Shown here in pieces: positions 52,519 through 60,505 of a DNA stretch of 64,000 nucleotides. Under the pieces are notes generated by a model. It made no database searches, was not told where the DNA came from, and saw only the letters and a list, made by a program, of their open reading frames with translations. The stretch spans positions 1,167,001 to 1,231,000 of the forward strand of contig NZ_CP015583.1 of the NCBI RefSeq assembly GCF_001941945.1. Direction: 5' to 3'. The first letter of the stretch is position 1, and each line of letters opens with the position of its first letter. The DNA comes from Roseomonas gilardii. Its GTDB lineage: Bacteria; Pseudomonadota; Alphaproteobacteria; Acetobacterales; Acetobacteraceae. Both the position numbers and the translations under genes were made by a program.

Positions 52519-53913
52519 ATGCAGGACAGCCCCGCTCCCCCCACCGCGCCTTTCCCGGTTGGAGAGGACGCCGTCCCGCCGCCGGAAACCTCGGCCGCCG
52601 CGTCTGCTCCCCCGTCTGCTCCCCCGTCTGCTCCCCCACTGGCGGCGGGCGAGGACGAGCTGCGCCGCCGGCTGCGGCGCCACAAGGCCCTGGCGGGCGG
52701 GCTGCTGCTGGTCATGGCGGCGCTGACGGTGGGGGCCTATGCCCTGCCGCCCGGCTGGTGGACCGACCTGTTGCAGGCCAGCGCCAAGGCCGGGCTGGTG
52801 GGCGGCATCGCCGACTGGTTCGCGGTCACGGCGCTGTTCCGTCACCCGCTGGGCCTGCCGATCCCGCACACCGCCATCATCCCGCGCCAGAAGGAGCGCC
52901 TCGGCGCCGCGCTGGGCCGCTTCGTGGCGGAGCATGTCTTCACCGAGCGGGAGGTCGCGAAGGTCATCGCCCGGCTCGATCTCGCCGGTGTGATCCGCAA
53001 TGTCCTGGCCGACGAGGCGACGACGCGGCCGGCCGCGCGGGCCATCGCCGCCTCCGTGCCGCGCCTTCTCGCCAATGTGCAGGAGGGAAGGGCGCAGAAG
53101 CTGATGCTGCGCATCCTGCCACGCCTTGCCGACGGCCCCGCCGCCACGAAGCTCCTGGCCCATGCGCTGCGCACGCTGGTCGAGGGTGGCAAGCACCGTG
53201 ACGTCTTCGCCTTGGCGTTGGGCGAGATCCGCGAGGTGCTGCGGAACAAGGAGCATTCCCTGCGCGAGGAGGTGGAGAAGCGCGTCCGCGAGCAGGGCGG
53301 CTCCGTGGTCGGCTGGGTGGCGGGGGCCTATCTCGCCAAGCGCGTGGTCACGGCGGTGAACGGCGCGCTGGACGAGGCGCTGAATTCCGAGAACGCGGAA
53401 AGCGGGCTGCGCGCCGCCTTCGACGAATGGGTGATGCGGGAGCTGGACCGGCTGGAGCACGACCCGCAGCGCGCCGCCCAGATCGGGGCGGCGCTGCGCT
53501 CGGCCCTGCGCCATGGCGTGGTGGCGGGCTGGCTGGACGATGCCTGGCACCGGGTGCGCTGGGCGGCGGAGCTGGATGCCGCCAATCCCGACGGAAGGCT
53601 GGCGGCCCTGGCGCGGGCCGCGCTGGACAATGCGGGCCAGGTGCTGGCCGAGGACTCCGGCGCCCGCGCCCGGGTGAACGCGGCCGTGGAGCGGATGCTG
53701 CTGGCGCTGTTGCCTTCCGCCCGGCAGCGCCTGTCCGGCTTCGTGGCCGAGGTCGTCAGCGGCTGGGACGCGCGGACCGTGACGGACCGGATCGAGCTGC
53801 GGGTCGGACGCGACCTGCAGTTCGTGCGGATCAACGGCACGGTGGTGGGCTTCCTGGTCGGCGGCGCGCTTTTCGCGCTGCTGAGCGCCATCGCGGGGCA
53901 CGTGGCCTTCTGA
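52519..53913 (+). CDS. DUF445 family membrane-anchored protein
   Basis: 464-aa protein. A Pro/Ala-rich N-terminus (about residues 1-45) is followed by a membrane segment (about 58-76). Then GLVGGIADWFAVTALFRHPLGLPIPHTAIIPR is the DUF445 core (as GLVGGIADWFAVTALFRHP and PIPHTAIIP), a long helical region, and a C-terminal membrane segment (about 440-462). Relatives (YjiN, YheB) have no known function. Three 12-bp tandem repeats encode the Ser-Ala-Pro-Pro stretch of the N-terminus. Confidence 0.8.
   Translation: MQDSPAPPTAPFPVGEDAVPPPETSAAASAPPSAPPSAPPLAAGEDELRRRLRRHKALAGGLLLVMAALTVGAYALPPGWWTDLLQASAKAGLVGGIADWFAVTALFRHPLGLPIPHTAIIPRQKERLGAALGRFVAEHVFTEREVAKVIARLDLAGVIRNVLADEATTRPAARAIAASVPRLLANVQEGRAQKLMLRILPRLADGPAATKLLAHALRTLVEGGKHRDVFALALGEIREVLRNKEHSLREEVEKRVREQGGSVVGWVAGAYLAKRVVTAVNGALDEALNSENAESGLRAAFDEWVMRELDRLEHDPQRAAQIGAALRSALRHGVVAGWLDDAWHRVRWAAELDAANPDGRLAALARAALDNAGQVLAEDSGARARVNAAVERMLLALLPSARQRLSGFVAEVVSGWDARTVTDRIELRVGRDLQFVRINGTVVGFLVGGALFALLSAIAGHVAF
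52602..52637. repeat. Three 12-bp tandem repeats in the DUF445 gene
   Basis: GTCTGCTCCCCC in three perfect copies, in frame, encoding Pro-Ser-Ala-Pro repeats in the disordered N-terminus. Confidence 0.75.
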
Positions 53914-54009
53914 GGCGGGCATCACGGCAGCGTCATTCCGGGACGAACGGGCGGCCTAAACCCGCGCCGCGGGGCGGGCGTTAAGACACCAGCCCCGAGG
54001 GAGACCACG

Positions 54010-55350
54010 ATGTCCGGCAGAATTCCGGAAACAGTGGCTGTGCCCGTCGCTGAAGAAAAACTCACGGTCACCAAGCAGGACGTGGAAACGGCGCGCGTTC
54101 GCGTGTCGCTGAAGACGGAAACCTTGCAGGACGTGGTCCGGGAAACCTTGCGCGGCCGTCGCGTGGAGGTGGAACGGGTCCCGATCGGGCGGGAAGTGGA
54201 CCATGTGCTCGAAAGCAGGGTGGAGGACGGAGTCGTCATCATTCCTGTCGTCGAGGAGATCCTCGTGGTCGAGAGGCGGCTGGTCCTCAAGGAGGAGGTC
54301 CGGCTCCGCTACGTGAATACGACCGAAGCCGTGGAGTATCCGCTGACGCGCCGCAGCCAGTCGGCGGTGATCGAACGGGTGGAGGCCGGCGAGGCCGACC
54401 CTGCCCGGAGCGTTCTGCAAGACCCAGCATCGACAAAGGAAGGAGAGCCCAGAATGACCCGCACCCTTACCGGCCTGTTCGACACCCGACAGGAAGCCGA
54501 CGCGGTCGTCGAGCACCTGTTGCGACACGATGGAATCGACCGCAGCCATGTCAGGGTCTACGCGGTCGACGCAGATACGGCGTCGGGATACCGACCGGCG
54601 GACGACAAGGGCTTCTGGGCCTCCCTGCGGGACCTCTTCGTGCCCGATGACGAGCGGGCGACCTATTCCGAGGGCCTGCGGCGGGGTGGCGTCATTGTCT
54701 CGGCCGAGGTGCCGGAACAGATCATGGATCATGCCTCCGATGTCTTCGAAAGCCATGGCGCCGTCGATCTGGATGCCCGGGAGGCCGAGTGGCGCAGCCA
54801 GGGCTGGAGCGGCACCAGCGAGGGCATGGTGATGGGCGACGCCACGACGTCGCTGCCACAGGCCCCCGCCGCCACGGCAGGCATGGGCACGATGCCGGCG
54901 GCTGCCGCCATGTCCACCTCGGACATGACCGGCACGGCGCGCATCGCCGGGGATGGCAGCGAGGATGTCATCCCGATCGTCGAGGAGCAGATCCGCATCG
55001 GCAAGCGAGACATGGAGCATGGGCGCGTCCGCGTCCGCTCCTATGTCGTCGAGACGCCGGTCAGCGAGGACGTGACCCTGCGCGAGGAACATGTCGAGGT
55101 GCAGCGCCGCGCGGTGGACCGGCCCGTGTCCGACGCCGACCGCATGTTCGAGGAGCGGACGATCGAGGCGACCGAGCATGGCGAGGAAGCGGTCGTTGCC
55201 AAGGAGGCGCGGGTGAAGGAAGAGGTGGTCATCCGCAAGAGTGCGACGGAGCATACGGAAACGGTGAAGGACACGGTCCGCCGCACGGAAGTGGATGTGA
55301 CCGACGACAGGACGCCCACTTCCTCCGTTCCTCATCGCGACCCCGGCTAG
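54010..55350 (+). CDS. DUF2382 (YsnF/AvaK) stress protein, apparent in-frame fusion of two family members
   Basis: 446-aa acidic, hydrophilic protein. Residues 1-125 form one DUF2382 domain (TVAVPVAEEKLTVTKQDVE). Residues 149-446 look like a complete second protein: an N-terminal general-stress-like domain starting MTRTLTGLFDTRQEADAVV, a Gly/Met-rich linker, and another DUF2382 domain (IPIVEEQIRIGKRDMEHGR). Between them AAGGAAGGAG lies at 54436-54445, eight bases before ATG 54454, as a real start would have. So the stop codon of the first gene may have been lost, or the second protein is also made separately. Confidence 0.8.
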   Translation: MSGRIPETVAVPVAEEKLTVTKQDVETARVRVSLKTETLQDVVRETLRGRRVEVERVPIGREVDHVLESRVEDGVVIIPVVEEILVVERRLVLKEEVRLRYVNTTEAVEYPLTRRSQSAVIERVEAGEADPARSVLQDPASTKEGEPRMTRTLTGLFDTRQEADAVVEHLLRHDGIDRSHVRVYAVDADTASGYRPADDKGFWASLRDLFVPDDERATYSEGLRRGGVIVSAEVPEQIMDHASDVFESHGAVDLDAREAEWRSQGWSGTSEGMVMGDATTSLPQAPAATAGMGTMPAAAAMSTSDMTGTARIAGDGSEDVIPIVEEQIRIGKRDMEHGRVRVRSYVVETPVSEDVTLREEHVEVQRRAVDRPVSDADRMFEERTIEATEHGEEAVVAKEARVKEEVVIRKSATEHTETVKDTVRRTEVDVTDDRTPTSSVPHRDPG

Positions 55351-55425
55351 CGCCTGAGCCCTCCAGGCCCGCTTGGCACCAGCCAGTGTCCGCGGGTCCG
55401 GGGCGACGTCCCAGCCTGTCACGGC

Positions 55426-55458
55426 GGAAAGGCCCCGGAGACGATCCGGGGCCTTTCC
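55426..55458. terminator. Perfect 13-bp hairpin terminator-like element
   Basis: GGAAAGGCCCCGG (55426-55438), a 7-base loop, then CCGGGGCCTTTCC (55446-55458). It lies 76 bases after the DUF2382 stop. The T tract is only three long; it is symmetric and may work in both directions. Confidence 0.65.
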
Positions 55459-55508
55459 GTCATCACGCGTTCTTGATTTCCAGGTTTCGCGGCTGATAGG
55501 CTGCCTGC

Positions 55509-55736
55509 ATGAGCACCTATCGCGCCTGCGCCATTGCCGGCAGGGTTGTCATGATCCACGACATGGACGACCGGACGGCCATCTCGGAACTCGAAGCCGA
55601 TCAGGCCGGATTGTTGTTGCAGCAACTGGAGATCGCCCTGCGCGCCGTGTTGCGGCAGGACACCGGCTATCCGGAGGCCGGCATGCCATCGGTCCTCGGC
55701 CATTTGCCCGGCGGCGGGTCTTCCGGGGAGGGCTGA
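55509..55736 (+). CDS. Small hypothetical protein
   Basis: 75-aa ORF with no recognised domain. The central ISELEADQAGLLLQQLEIALRAVLR is strongly helical and the C-terminus is Gly-rich. It has only a weak ribosome-binding site, but it has its own place between a terminator and a convergent gene. Treat as possible. Confidence 0.45.
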   Translation: MSTYRACAIAGRVVMIHDMDDRTAISELEADQAGLLLQQLEIALRAVLRQDTGYPEAGMPSVLGHLPGGGSSGEG

Positions 55737-55770
55737 CACCGGTTGGCCATCCATCCCGGCGCCGGTTCCG

Positions 55771-56424
55771 TCATCGGTCCTCCTTGCGGCCGGCACGGTG
55801 CAGCAGGTCGATGACCTCCGCATCCTCCGTCTGCGTGAAGTCCTCGTAGAAACGCCCGACTGCCCCTAATGCATGCGGCTGCAACAGGACCACGGCCTCG
55901 TCACAGAGCGGCACCAGCGCGGCGACAGCCTCGGGCGGCGCGACGGGAACTGCCATGACTCGACGCCCGGCCCCTGAGCCCTGCAGGGACTGCAAAGCCA
56001 CCCGCATCGTGGCCCCGGTGGCGATGCCGTCATCCACCAGGATGACGCTGCGGCCCGGGATGACGGGCAGGGGCCGGTTCGGTGCATAGGCGGCACGCCG
56101 GCGGGCGATCTCGGCGAGTTGCATGGCGAGGATGCGGCTGACCTCCTGGTCGGACACGCCAAGTTCGCGCCGGATATCCTCGTTGATCACCTGCCCCGGC
56201 GGGTCGCCGTCCACGACGGCGCCCAGGGCGAGTTCGGGAAACCCCGGTGCCGGAAGCTTCCGGACCATGACGAGGTCCAGCGGCGCATCCAGCACTCGCG
56301 CAATTTCGTAGCCCACGGGCACTCCGCCCCGCGGCAAGGCGAGTACGAGTGGCCGCGGCAGGTCCAGCGCTCGCAGCCGTTCCGCCAGTTGCCGTCCGGC
56401 GTCCCGCCGGTCGCGGAAAACCAT
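55771..56424 (-). CDS. Phosphoribosyltransferase family protein
   Basis: 217-aa type I PRTase-fold protein of the group often annotated as putative phosphoribosyltransferase. The PRPP-binding signature is SVILVDDGIATGATMRVAL (near residues 124-142). The N-terminal LALPRGGVPVGYEIARVL and MVRKLPAPGFPELALGAV are shared by the group. The true substrate is unknown. Such genes often sit near stress proteins, as here with the DUF2382 gene. Confidence 0.82.
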   Translation of the reverse strand: MVFRDRRDAGRQLAERLRALDLPRPLVLALPRGGVPVGYEIARVLDAPLDLVMVRKLPAPGFPELALGAVVDGDPPGQVINEDIRRELGVSDQEVSRILAMQLAEIARRRAAYAPNRPLPVIPGRSVILVDDGIATGATMRVALQSLQGSGAGRRVMAVPVAPPEAVAALVPLCDEAVVLLQPHALGAVGRFYEDFTQTEDAEVIDLLHRAGRKEDR

Positions 56425-56469
56425 GGAAGAGCCTCCGGCGGCGCCCTGCGCCGCGCTTCCCGCCGAGGG

Positions 56470-56682
56470 CTACATGGTGACGGGCGGCACCTGGGGCGAT
56501 GGCCCCGGCGGCGGGGTGATGTCCGGGCCGGGGCCGGGATTCGGTCCGTCGGGTTCCGGTGGCATGGGCGGCGCGGGTTCCTCGGGCGGCAGGGGCGGAA
56601 CGGGCGCGCCGGGCGGCAGGCCCGGTTCGGGGATGGGATTGCCGCCGGGCTGCGGACCGGGGCTCGATGCGATCGGGGACAT
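56470..56682 (-). CDS. Pro-rich small protein
   Basis: 70-aa protein made mostly of Pro, Gly and acidic residues (PPGAPVPPLPPEEPAPP, for example). GAGGGAGG lies 5-12 bases before the ATG, an unusually good ribosome-binding site, which supports translation. No family function is known; low complexity makes homology hard to judge. Confidence 0.55.
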   Translation of the reverse strand: MSPIASSPGPQPGGNPIPEPGLPPGAPVPPLPPEEPAPPMPPEPDGPNPGPGPDITPPPGPSPQVPPVTM

Positions 56683-56820
56683 GGCGGTCCTCCCTCTTCG
56701 ACGATGCGGTGGCCGGTGCGCTGGCGCCGGCCGCCTTCCCCGAAGCAACGTCCCGGGGGCCGTCCCGGTTCGCCCGGGACCCGGGAAAGGGGAGCAGGAA
56801 AGAGAGAGGCGCGGCCCCGG

Positions 56821-57750
56821 TCAGCCGCGACGGGTGGCGGGCGGCAGGAAGGCCAGGAGTTCCCGCAGCGTATCCTCCGGGCATTCCTCCTGCGGCGTAT
56901 GGCCGCAGTCCAGCGGCCGGCCCCGCACGTCGAGCGCCTTCTCGCGCCAGGTCTCCAGCACGTCATACAGCGCGCCGACCGTGCCGCGCCCGCCCCAGAG
57001 CGCCAGCAGAGGCGCCCGGACGCGGCTCCCGGCATCGGCGGCGTCGTGCTCCAGGTCGATGCCGGCGGCGGCGCGGTAGTCCTCGCAGATGGCGTGGATG
57101 GTGGCCGGGTCGCGATAGGGGCGGAGGTATTCCTGGATCACGGCCTCCGGCGTGGCGCCGGGGATCTTCACCTGCCCCTCGATATGCTTGCGCAGGAAGA
57201 ATTCCGGATCGGCGCCGATCATGCGCTCCGGCAGCGGGTGCGGCTGGATCAGGAAGAACCACCAGAAATAGCGGGTGGCGAATTCCTTGTCCGTGCGGGC
57301 GTACATCGTGGCGGTGGGCGCGATGTCGAGGACGGCGATGCGCTCCACCGCCTCGGCATGGTCCAGCGCCATGCGGTGCGCGACCCGCCCGCCCCGGTCA
57401 TGCCCGACCACGGCGAAGCGGCGGTGCCCCAGGGCGCGCATCACCGCCACCTGGTCCGCCGCCATGGCGCGCTTGCTGTAGTTCACGTGCCGCGCGCCGC
57501 CTTCCGGCTTGCCGGAATCGCCGTAGCCGCGCAGGTCGGTGGCGACCACGGCATAGCCCGCCTCGGCAAGGGCGGGGCCGACATGGCGCCAGGTCACCAG
57601 CGTCTGCGGATGGCCGTGCAGCAGCAGGACGGGATAGCCCGCGCCGCGCGTGGCGGCGCGGATGCGCAGCCCGGGCGGCACATGCGCCGTGCCGGCCGGA
57701 ATCTCCACATCCTCGATGCGGAAGCGGGGCATCCACTGGGTATCGGTCAT
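56821..57750 (-). CDS. Haloacetate-dehalogenase-like alpha/beta hydrolase
   Basis: 309-aa hydrolase. The nucleophile Asp is in VVGHDRGGRVAHRMALDH, where both Arg residues match the carboxylate-binding pair of fluoroacetate dehalogenases. LLHGHPQTLVTWRHV is the oxyanion region, CEDYRAAAGIDLEHD has the conserved Tyr, and CGHTPQEECPED has the catalytic His. The halide-pocket position usually HW reads WW here, so halide specificity may differ. Epoxide hydrolase activity is an alternative. It follows the Pro-rich gene region on the minus strand; the next gene upstream is rlpA-like. Confidence 0.78.
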   Translation of the reverse strand: MTDTQWMPRFRIEDVEIPAGTAHVPPGLRIRAATRGAGYPVLLLHGHPQTLVTWRHVGPALAEAGYAVVATDLRGYGDSGKPEGGARHVNYSKRAMAADQVAVMRALGHRRFAVVGHDRGGRVAHRMALDHAEAVERIAVLDIAPTATMYARTDKEFATRYFWWFFLIQPHPLPERMIGADPEFFLRKHIEGQVKIPGATPEAVIQEYLRPYRDPATIHAICEDYRAAAGIDLEHDAADAGSRVRAPLLALWGGRGTVGALYDVLETWREKALDVRGRPLDCGHTPQEECPEDTLRELLAFLPPATRRG

Positions 57751-57831
57751 GGCGCGGCACCTCCTTGCGGCACGATCCTCGGCCCTGAGCGGCGGGGTGT
57801 CACCCCATGCGCTTCGGCGGAGCGGAGGGGC

Positions 57832-58350
57832 TCAGCGGGCCGGGGTCACATAGGCCTTGCGCCCGGACAGGCCGCTGCCTTGGCCGATGCGGATGCCGCC
57901 ATCGGCCTGCGGCACGGCGAGCGGGGCCACCTCCACGCGGATGACGCTGGTGCCGCGCATGCCGAGCTGCCGCGCCACCATGGGGCTGACGTTCAGGATG
58001 CGGTCGCCCCGGCGGGGGAAACGGTCGCGCACCGCGACGATCGTGCTGCGGCGGTTGCGCAGGTTGGTGACGCGGGCGGTGGCGCCGAGCGGCAGGTCGC
58101 TGCTGGCCACGCTGTTGGACTGCGGATCGAAGGGTGCACCATTGGCCATGCGGCGCCCGGCGAGGTTCGGCGCGAAGACCGAGGCCTCGCCCCGGCGGAT
58201 CTCGCCCGAGCGGTCGGGGGCGGGGAGCATGCCCTCCGGCACGGCGGTCTGCGCCATGGCGGGGAAGGCGGCCAGCAGCAGGGAAAGGGCCGCCATCGCG
58301 GGCACCAGGGATCGCCGCCGCCCGGAAAGGGACGGACGCCAGCTCCACAT
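57832..58350 (-). CDS. RlpA-like exported double-psi beta-barrel protein
   Basis: 172-aa secreted protein. The signal peptide covers about 1-33 (MAALSLLLAAFPAMA). The double-psi beta-barrel core includes GEASVFAPNLAGRRMANGAPFD, VTNLRNRRSTIVAVRDRFPRRGDRILNVS (seen as AVRDRFPRRGDRIL) and the conserved Asp in VRDR. Family members are peptidoglycan lytic transglycosylases that act on naked glycan strands at the septum; the SPOR domain is absent here. GGAG lies eight bases before ATG 58350. Confidence 0.82.
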   Translation of the reverse strand: MWSWRPSLSGRRRSLVPAMAALSLLLAAFPAMAQTAVPEGMLPAPDRSGEIRRGEASVFAPNLAGRRMANGAPFDPQSNSVASSDLPLGATARVTNLRNRRSTIVAVRDRFPRRGDRILNVSPMVARQLGMRGTSVIRVEVAPLAVPQADGGIRIGQGSGLSGRKAYVTPAR

Positions 58351-58512
58351 CGTCAAGACTCCGGAATGGTACGAAACCCGGAATGCTATGGCGCGCGGGA
58401 AAGGTCGAGAGGCCGGGCGGAACTCTCCGCCCGCCTCACCCGATCGCGAAGCCGGCGTGGCATCGCGGGCAGGGTAGGCGGAAGAGCGGTGGCCCTTCCG
58501 CCTGCCGCCTTT

Positions 58513-59598
58513 TCAGCCGCGGCGCAGCAGGCGCTCGGCGATCTGCACGGCGTTCAGGGCGGCACCCTTCAGCAACTGGTCGCCGGCCACGAAGAGGGCC
58601 AGGGTGCGGCCGGACGGGTCGCCCAGGTCGCGGCGGATGCGGCCGACCAGCACGTCGTCCTGCCCCGAGGCCTCGGAGGGCATCGGGAAGTGGTTGCGGG
58701 CGCGGTCGTCCACCAGCTTCAGCCCCGGCGCGTCGGCGAGCAGGGCGCGGGCTTCCTCCGGCGTCACCACCTCGTCGAACTCCACATGCAGCGCCATGGC
58801 ATGGGCGCGCAGGACGGGCACGCGGATGCAGGTGATGCCGACCGGCAGGTCGGGCGTGCCGAGGATGCGGCGGGTTTCCGCCACGACCTTCTGCTCCTCG
58901 CCGTTGTAGCCGCTTTCCTCGTCCATCTCCGCGTTGTGGCTGAAGAGGTTGAAGGCATAGGGATGCGGCAGGACCTTGGGCTCGAAGGCCTCGCCGCGCA
59001 GATAGGCGGCGGTGGACTGGCGCAGTTCCTCCATCGCCGCGGCGCCGGCGCCGGAGGCGGCCTGGTAGGTCGCGGCGGTCAGGCGGCGGATCGGATGCGC
59101 GCGGTGCAGCGGGGCCAGCGCCACGGTGGCGATGGCGGCGACGCAGTTCGGGTTGGCGATGATGCCGGCATGATCCGCCATGCTCTCCGCATTCACCTCG
59201 GGCACCACCAGCGGCACGTCGGCGCGCATGCGGAAGGCGGAGGAATTGTCCACCACCACGGCGCCGGCCTGGACCGCGACGGGGGCGTACTGCTTGGAGA
59301 CGCCGCTGCCGGCGGAGAAGAGGGCGATGTCCACGCCCTGGAAGCTGTCGGGGCCGAGCGCCTCGATCACCAACTCCTGGCCCCGGAAGCGCATCTTCTG
59401 TCCGGCGGAACGGGGGGAGGCCAGCAGCTTCAGCGAGGCGACGGGGAAGTTCCGCGCCTCCAGGCAGTTCAGCAGTTCGACGCCGACGGCGCCGGTGGCC
59501 CCGACGATCGCGACCACGGGCGCCACCATGGGCGCACGGAGATCCGCAGGTCGGTTCGGGGCGTCGCTCGGCGCTTCGAGGGAAAGGTCCAGGCTCAT
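58513..59598 (-). CDS. asd: Aspartate-semialdehyde dehydrogenase
   Basis: 361-aa NADPH enzyme that reduces aspartyl-4-phosphate to the semialdehyde for Lys, Met, Thr and diaminopimelate. The Rossmann start is VAIVGATGAVGVELL. The catalytic Cys is in ANPNCVAAIATVAL, and the active-site His is in GITCIRVPVLRAHAMAL. AFNLFSHNAEMDEESGYNGEE (as FNLFSHNAEMDEESGYNGEE) is a family motif. The start MSLDLSL at 59598 is tentative; the conserved domain begins about 25 residues later. A long GC hairpin lies in its leader (59648-59673). Confidence 0.9.
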   Translation of the reverse strand: MSLDLSLEAPSDAPNRPADLRAPMVAPVVAIVGATGAVGVELLNCLEARNFPVASLKLLASPRSAGQKMRFRGQELVIEALGPDSFQGVDIALFSAGSGVSKQYAPVAVQAGAVVVDNSSAFRMRADVPLVVPEVNAESMADHAGIIANPNCVAAIATVALAPLHRAHPIRRLTAATYQAASGAGAAAMEELRQSTAAYLRGEAFEPKVLPHPYAFNLFSHNAEMDEESGYNGEEQKVVAETRRILGTPDLPVGITCIRVPVLRAHAMALHVEFDEVVTPEEARALLADAPGLKLVDDRARNHFPMPSEASGQDDVLVGRIRRDLGDPSGRTLALFVAGDQLLKGAALNAVQIAERLLRRG

Positions 59599-59986
59599 GG
59601 GGGTTCTGGTCTCTGTGTGGAGGCCAGCGGGCGGGAGCCTGTTTCGGGGCCCCGCCGCTGCCGGCGGGGTCCTCGGGGTTCTGCTATGCCGTCGTGATCG
59701 CCGCACGCACGCCCGAGGACGCCCCGCCAGGGGACGTCTTTTTGGTCGTAATGCGCTTGAGCGAGGTCATGGGCACGGCGGGGACGCTACGGAGCCGTCA
59801 CGGTGCTGTCCACGGGAAAAGCCATGTGCCCATCGCGGGGCAGGGCAGCCCGGCCGCCGCCCCGACCGCCGTGCCGGTCCGGAACGGCGGGAGCGGGCGC
59901 CCGGCGAATTCGTGCCATGGGGGGCTGGCGCGCCGTCGCGTCCCGCGCATGCTGGGGGTGCCATTCATGCCCGGGAGCACGCCACC
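59599..59986. other. Intergenic region between asd and ridA
   Basis: 388 bases without a supported gene. A GC hairpin (GGCCCCGCCG with CGGCGGGGTCC, 59648-59673) lies in the asd leader. No lysine or SAM riboswitch features were recognised. Confidence 0.45.
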
Positions 59987-60343
59987 ATGACCATCCGACG
60001 CTTGGCCGGGGAAGCCCGCCTGTCCGGTGCCACCATCGGTGGCGGGCTGATCTTCCTGGCGGGGCAGGTGGCGGACGACGCCACGCTCGACGCCGAGGGG
60101 CAGACCGCCGACATCCTGGCGCAGATCGACGCGCTGCTGGCCGAGGCCGGGACCGACAAGCGGGCGCTGCTGTCCATCACCGTGGTGCTGACGGACATTG
60201 CCGATGCCCCGGCCATGAACCGGGCCTGGGACCGCTGGCTCGACCCGGGGGCCAAGCCGGCGCGCATGACCATCCAGGCGCCGCTGGTCGATCCGGCCTG
60301 GAAGGTGGAGATCACCGGCGTCGCCCTGGCGCCGGCCGCATGA
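59987..60343 (+). CDS. RidA family protein
   Basis: 118-aa trimeric enamine/imine deaminase family (YjgF/Rid). The family residues appear as AGQVADDA, ALLSITVVLTDIADAPAMNRAW and the C-terminal MTIQAPLVDPAWKVEITGVA. In RidA the catalytic Arg sits near residue 105; here ARMTI carries an Arg just before. It deaminates reactive enamines from PLP enzymes. It starts with a short MTIRRLAGEARLS leader and has no operon partner. Confidence 0.83.
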   Translation: MTIRRLAGEARLSGATIGGGLIFLAGQVADDATLDAEGQTADILAQIDALLAEAGTDKRALLSITVVLTDIADAPAMNRAWDRWLDPGAKPARMTIQAPLVDPAWKVEITGVALAPAA

Positions 60344-60505
60344 CGGGCCTTCCGGTCCGGAAGCGGCCCTTTTCGCCTCCGGACCGCCGCAATCGCGCCA
60401 GCACCTTGCCCCGGGGCAGGACGAGGATCGCCGAGACATGACGCTTCGCCACCGCCAACCCGCCGGGGTCCGCCCGGCCATCGCGCCGTGCCGAAGGACG
60501 AGGCC

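Noticed and set aside
56119-59697. 1192-codon open frame on the plus strand
   Set aside because: It crosses four clear minus-strand genes (PRTase, hydrolase, RlpA-like, asd) and has no family motif; it results from high GC on the opposite strand.
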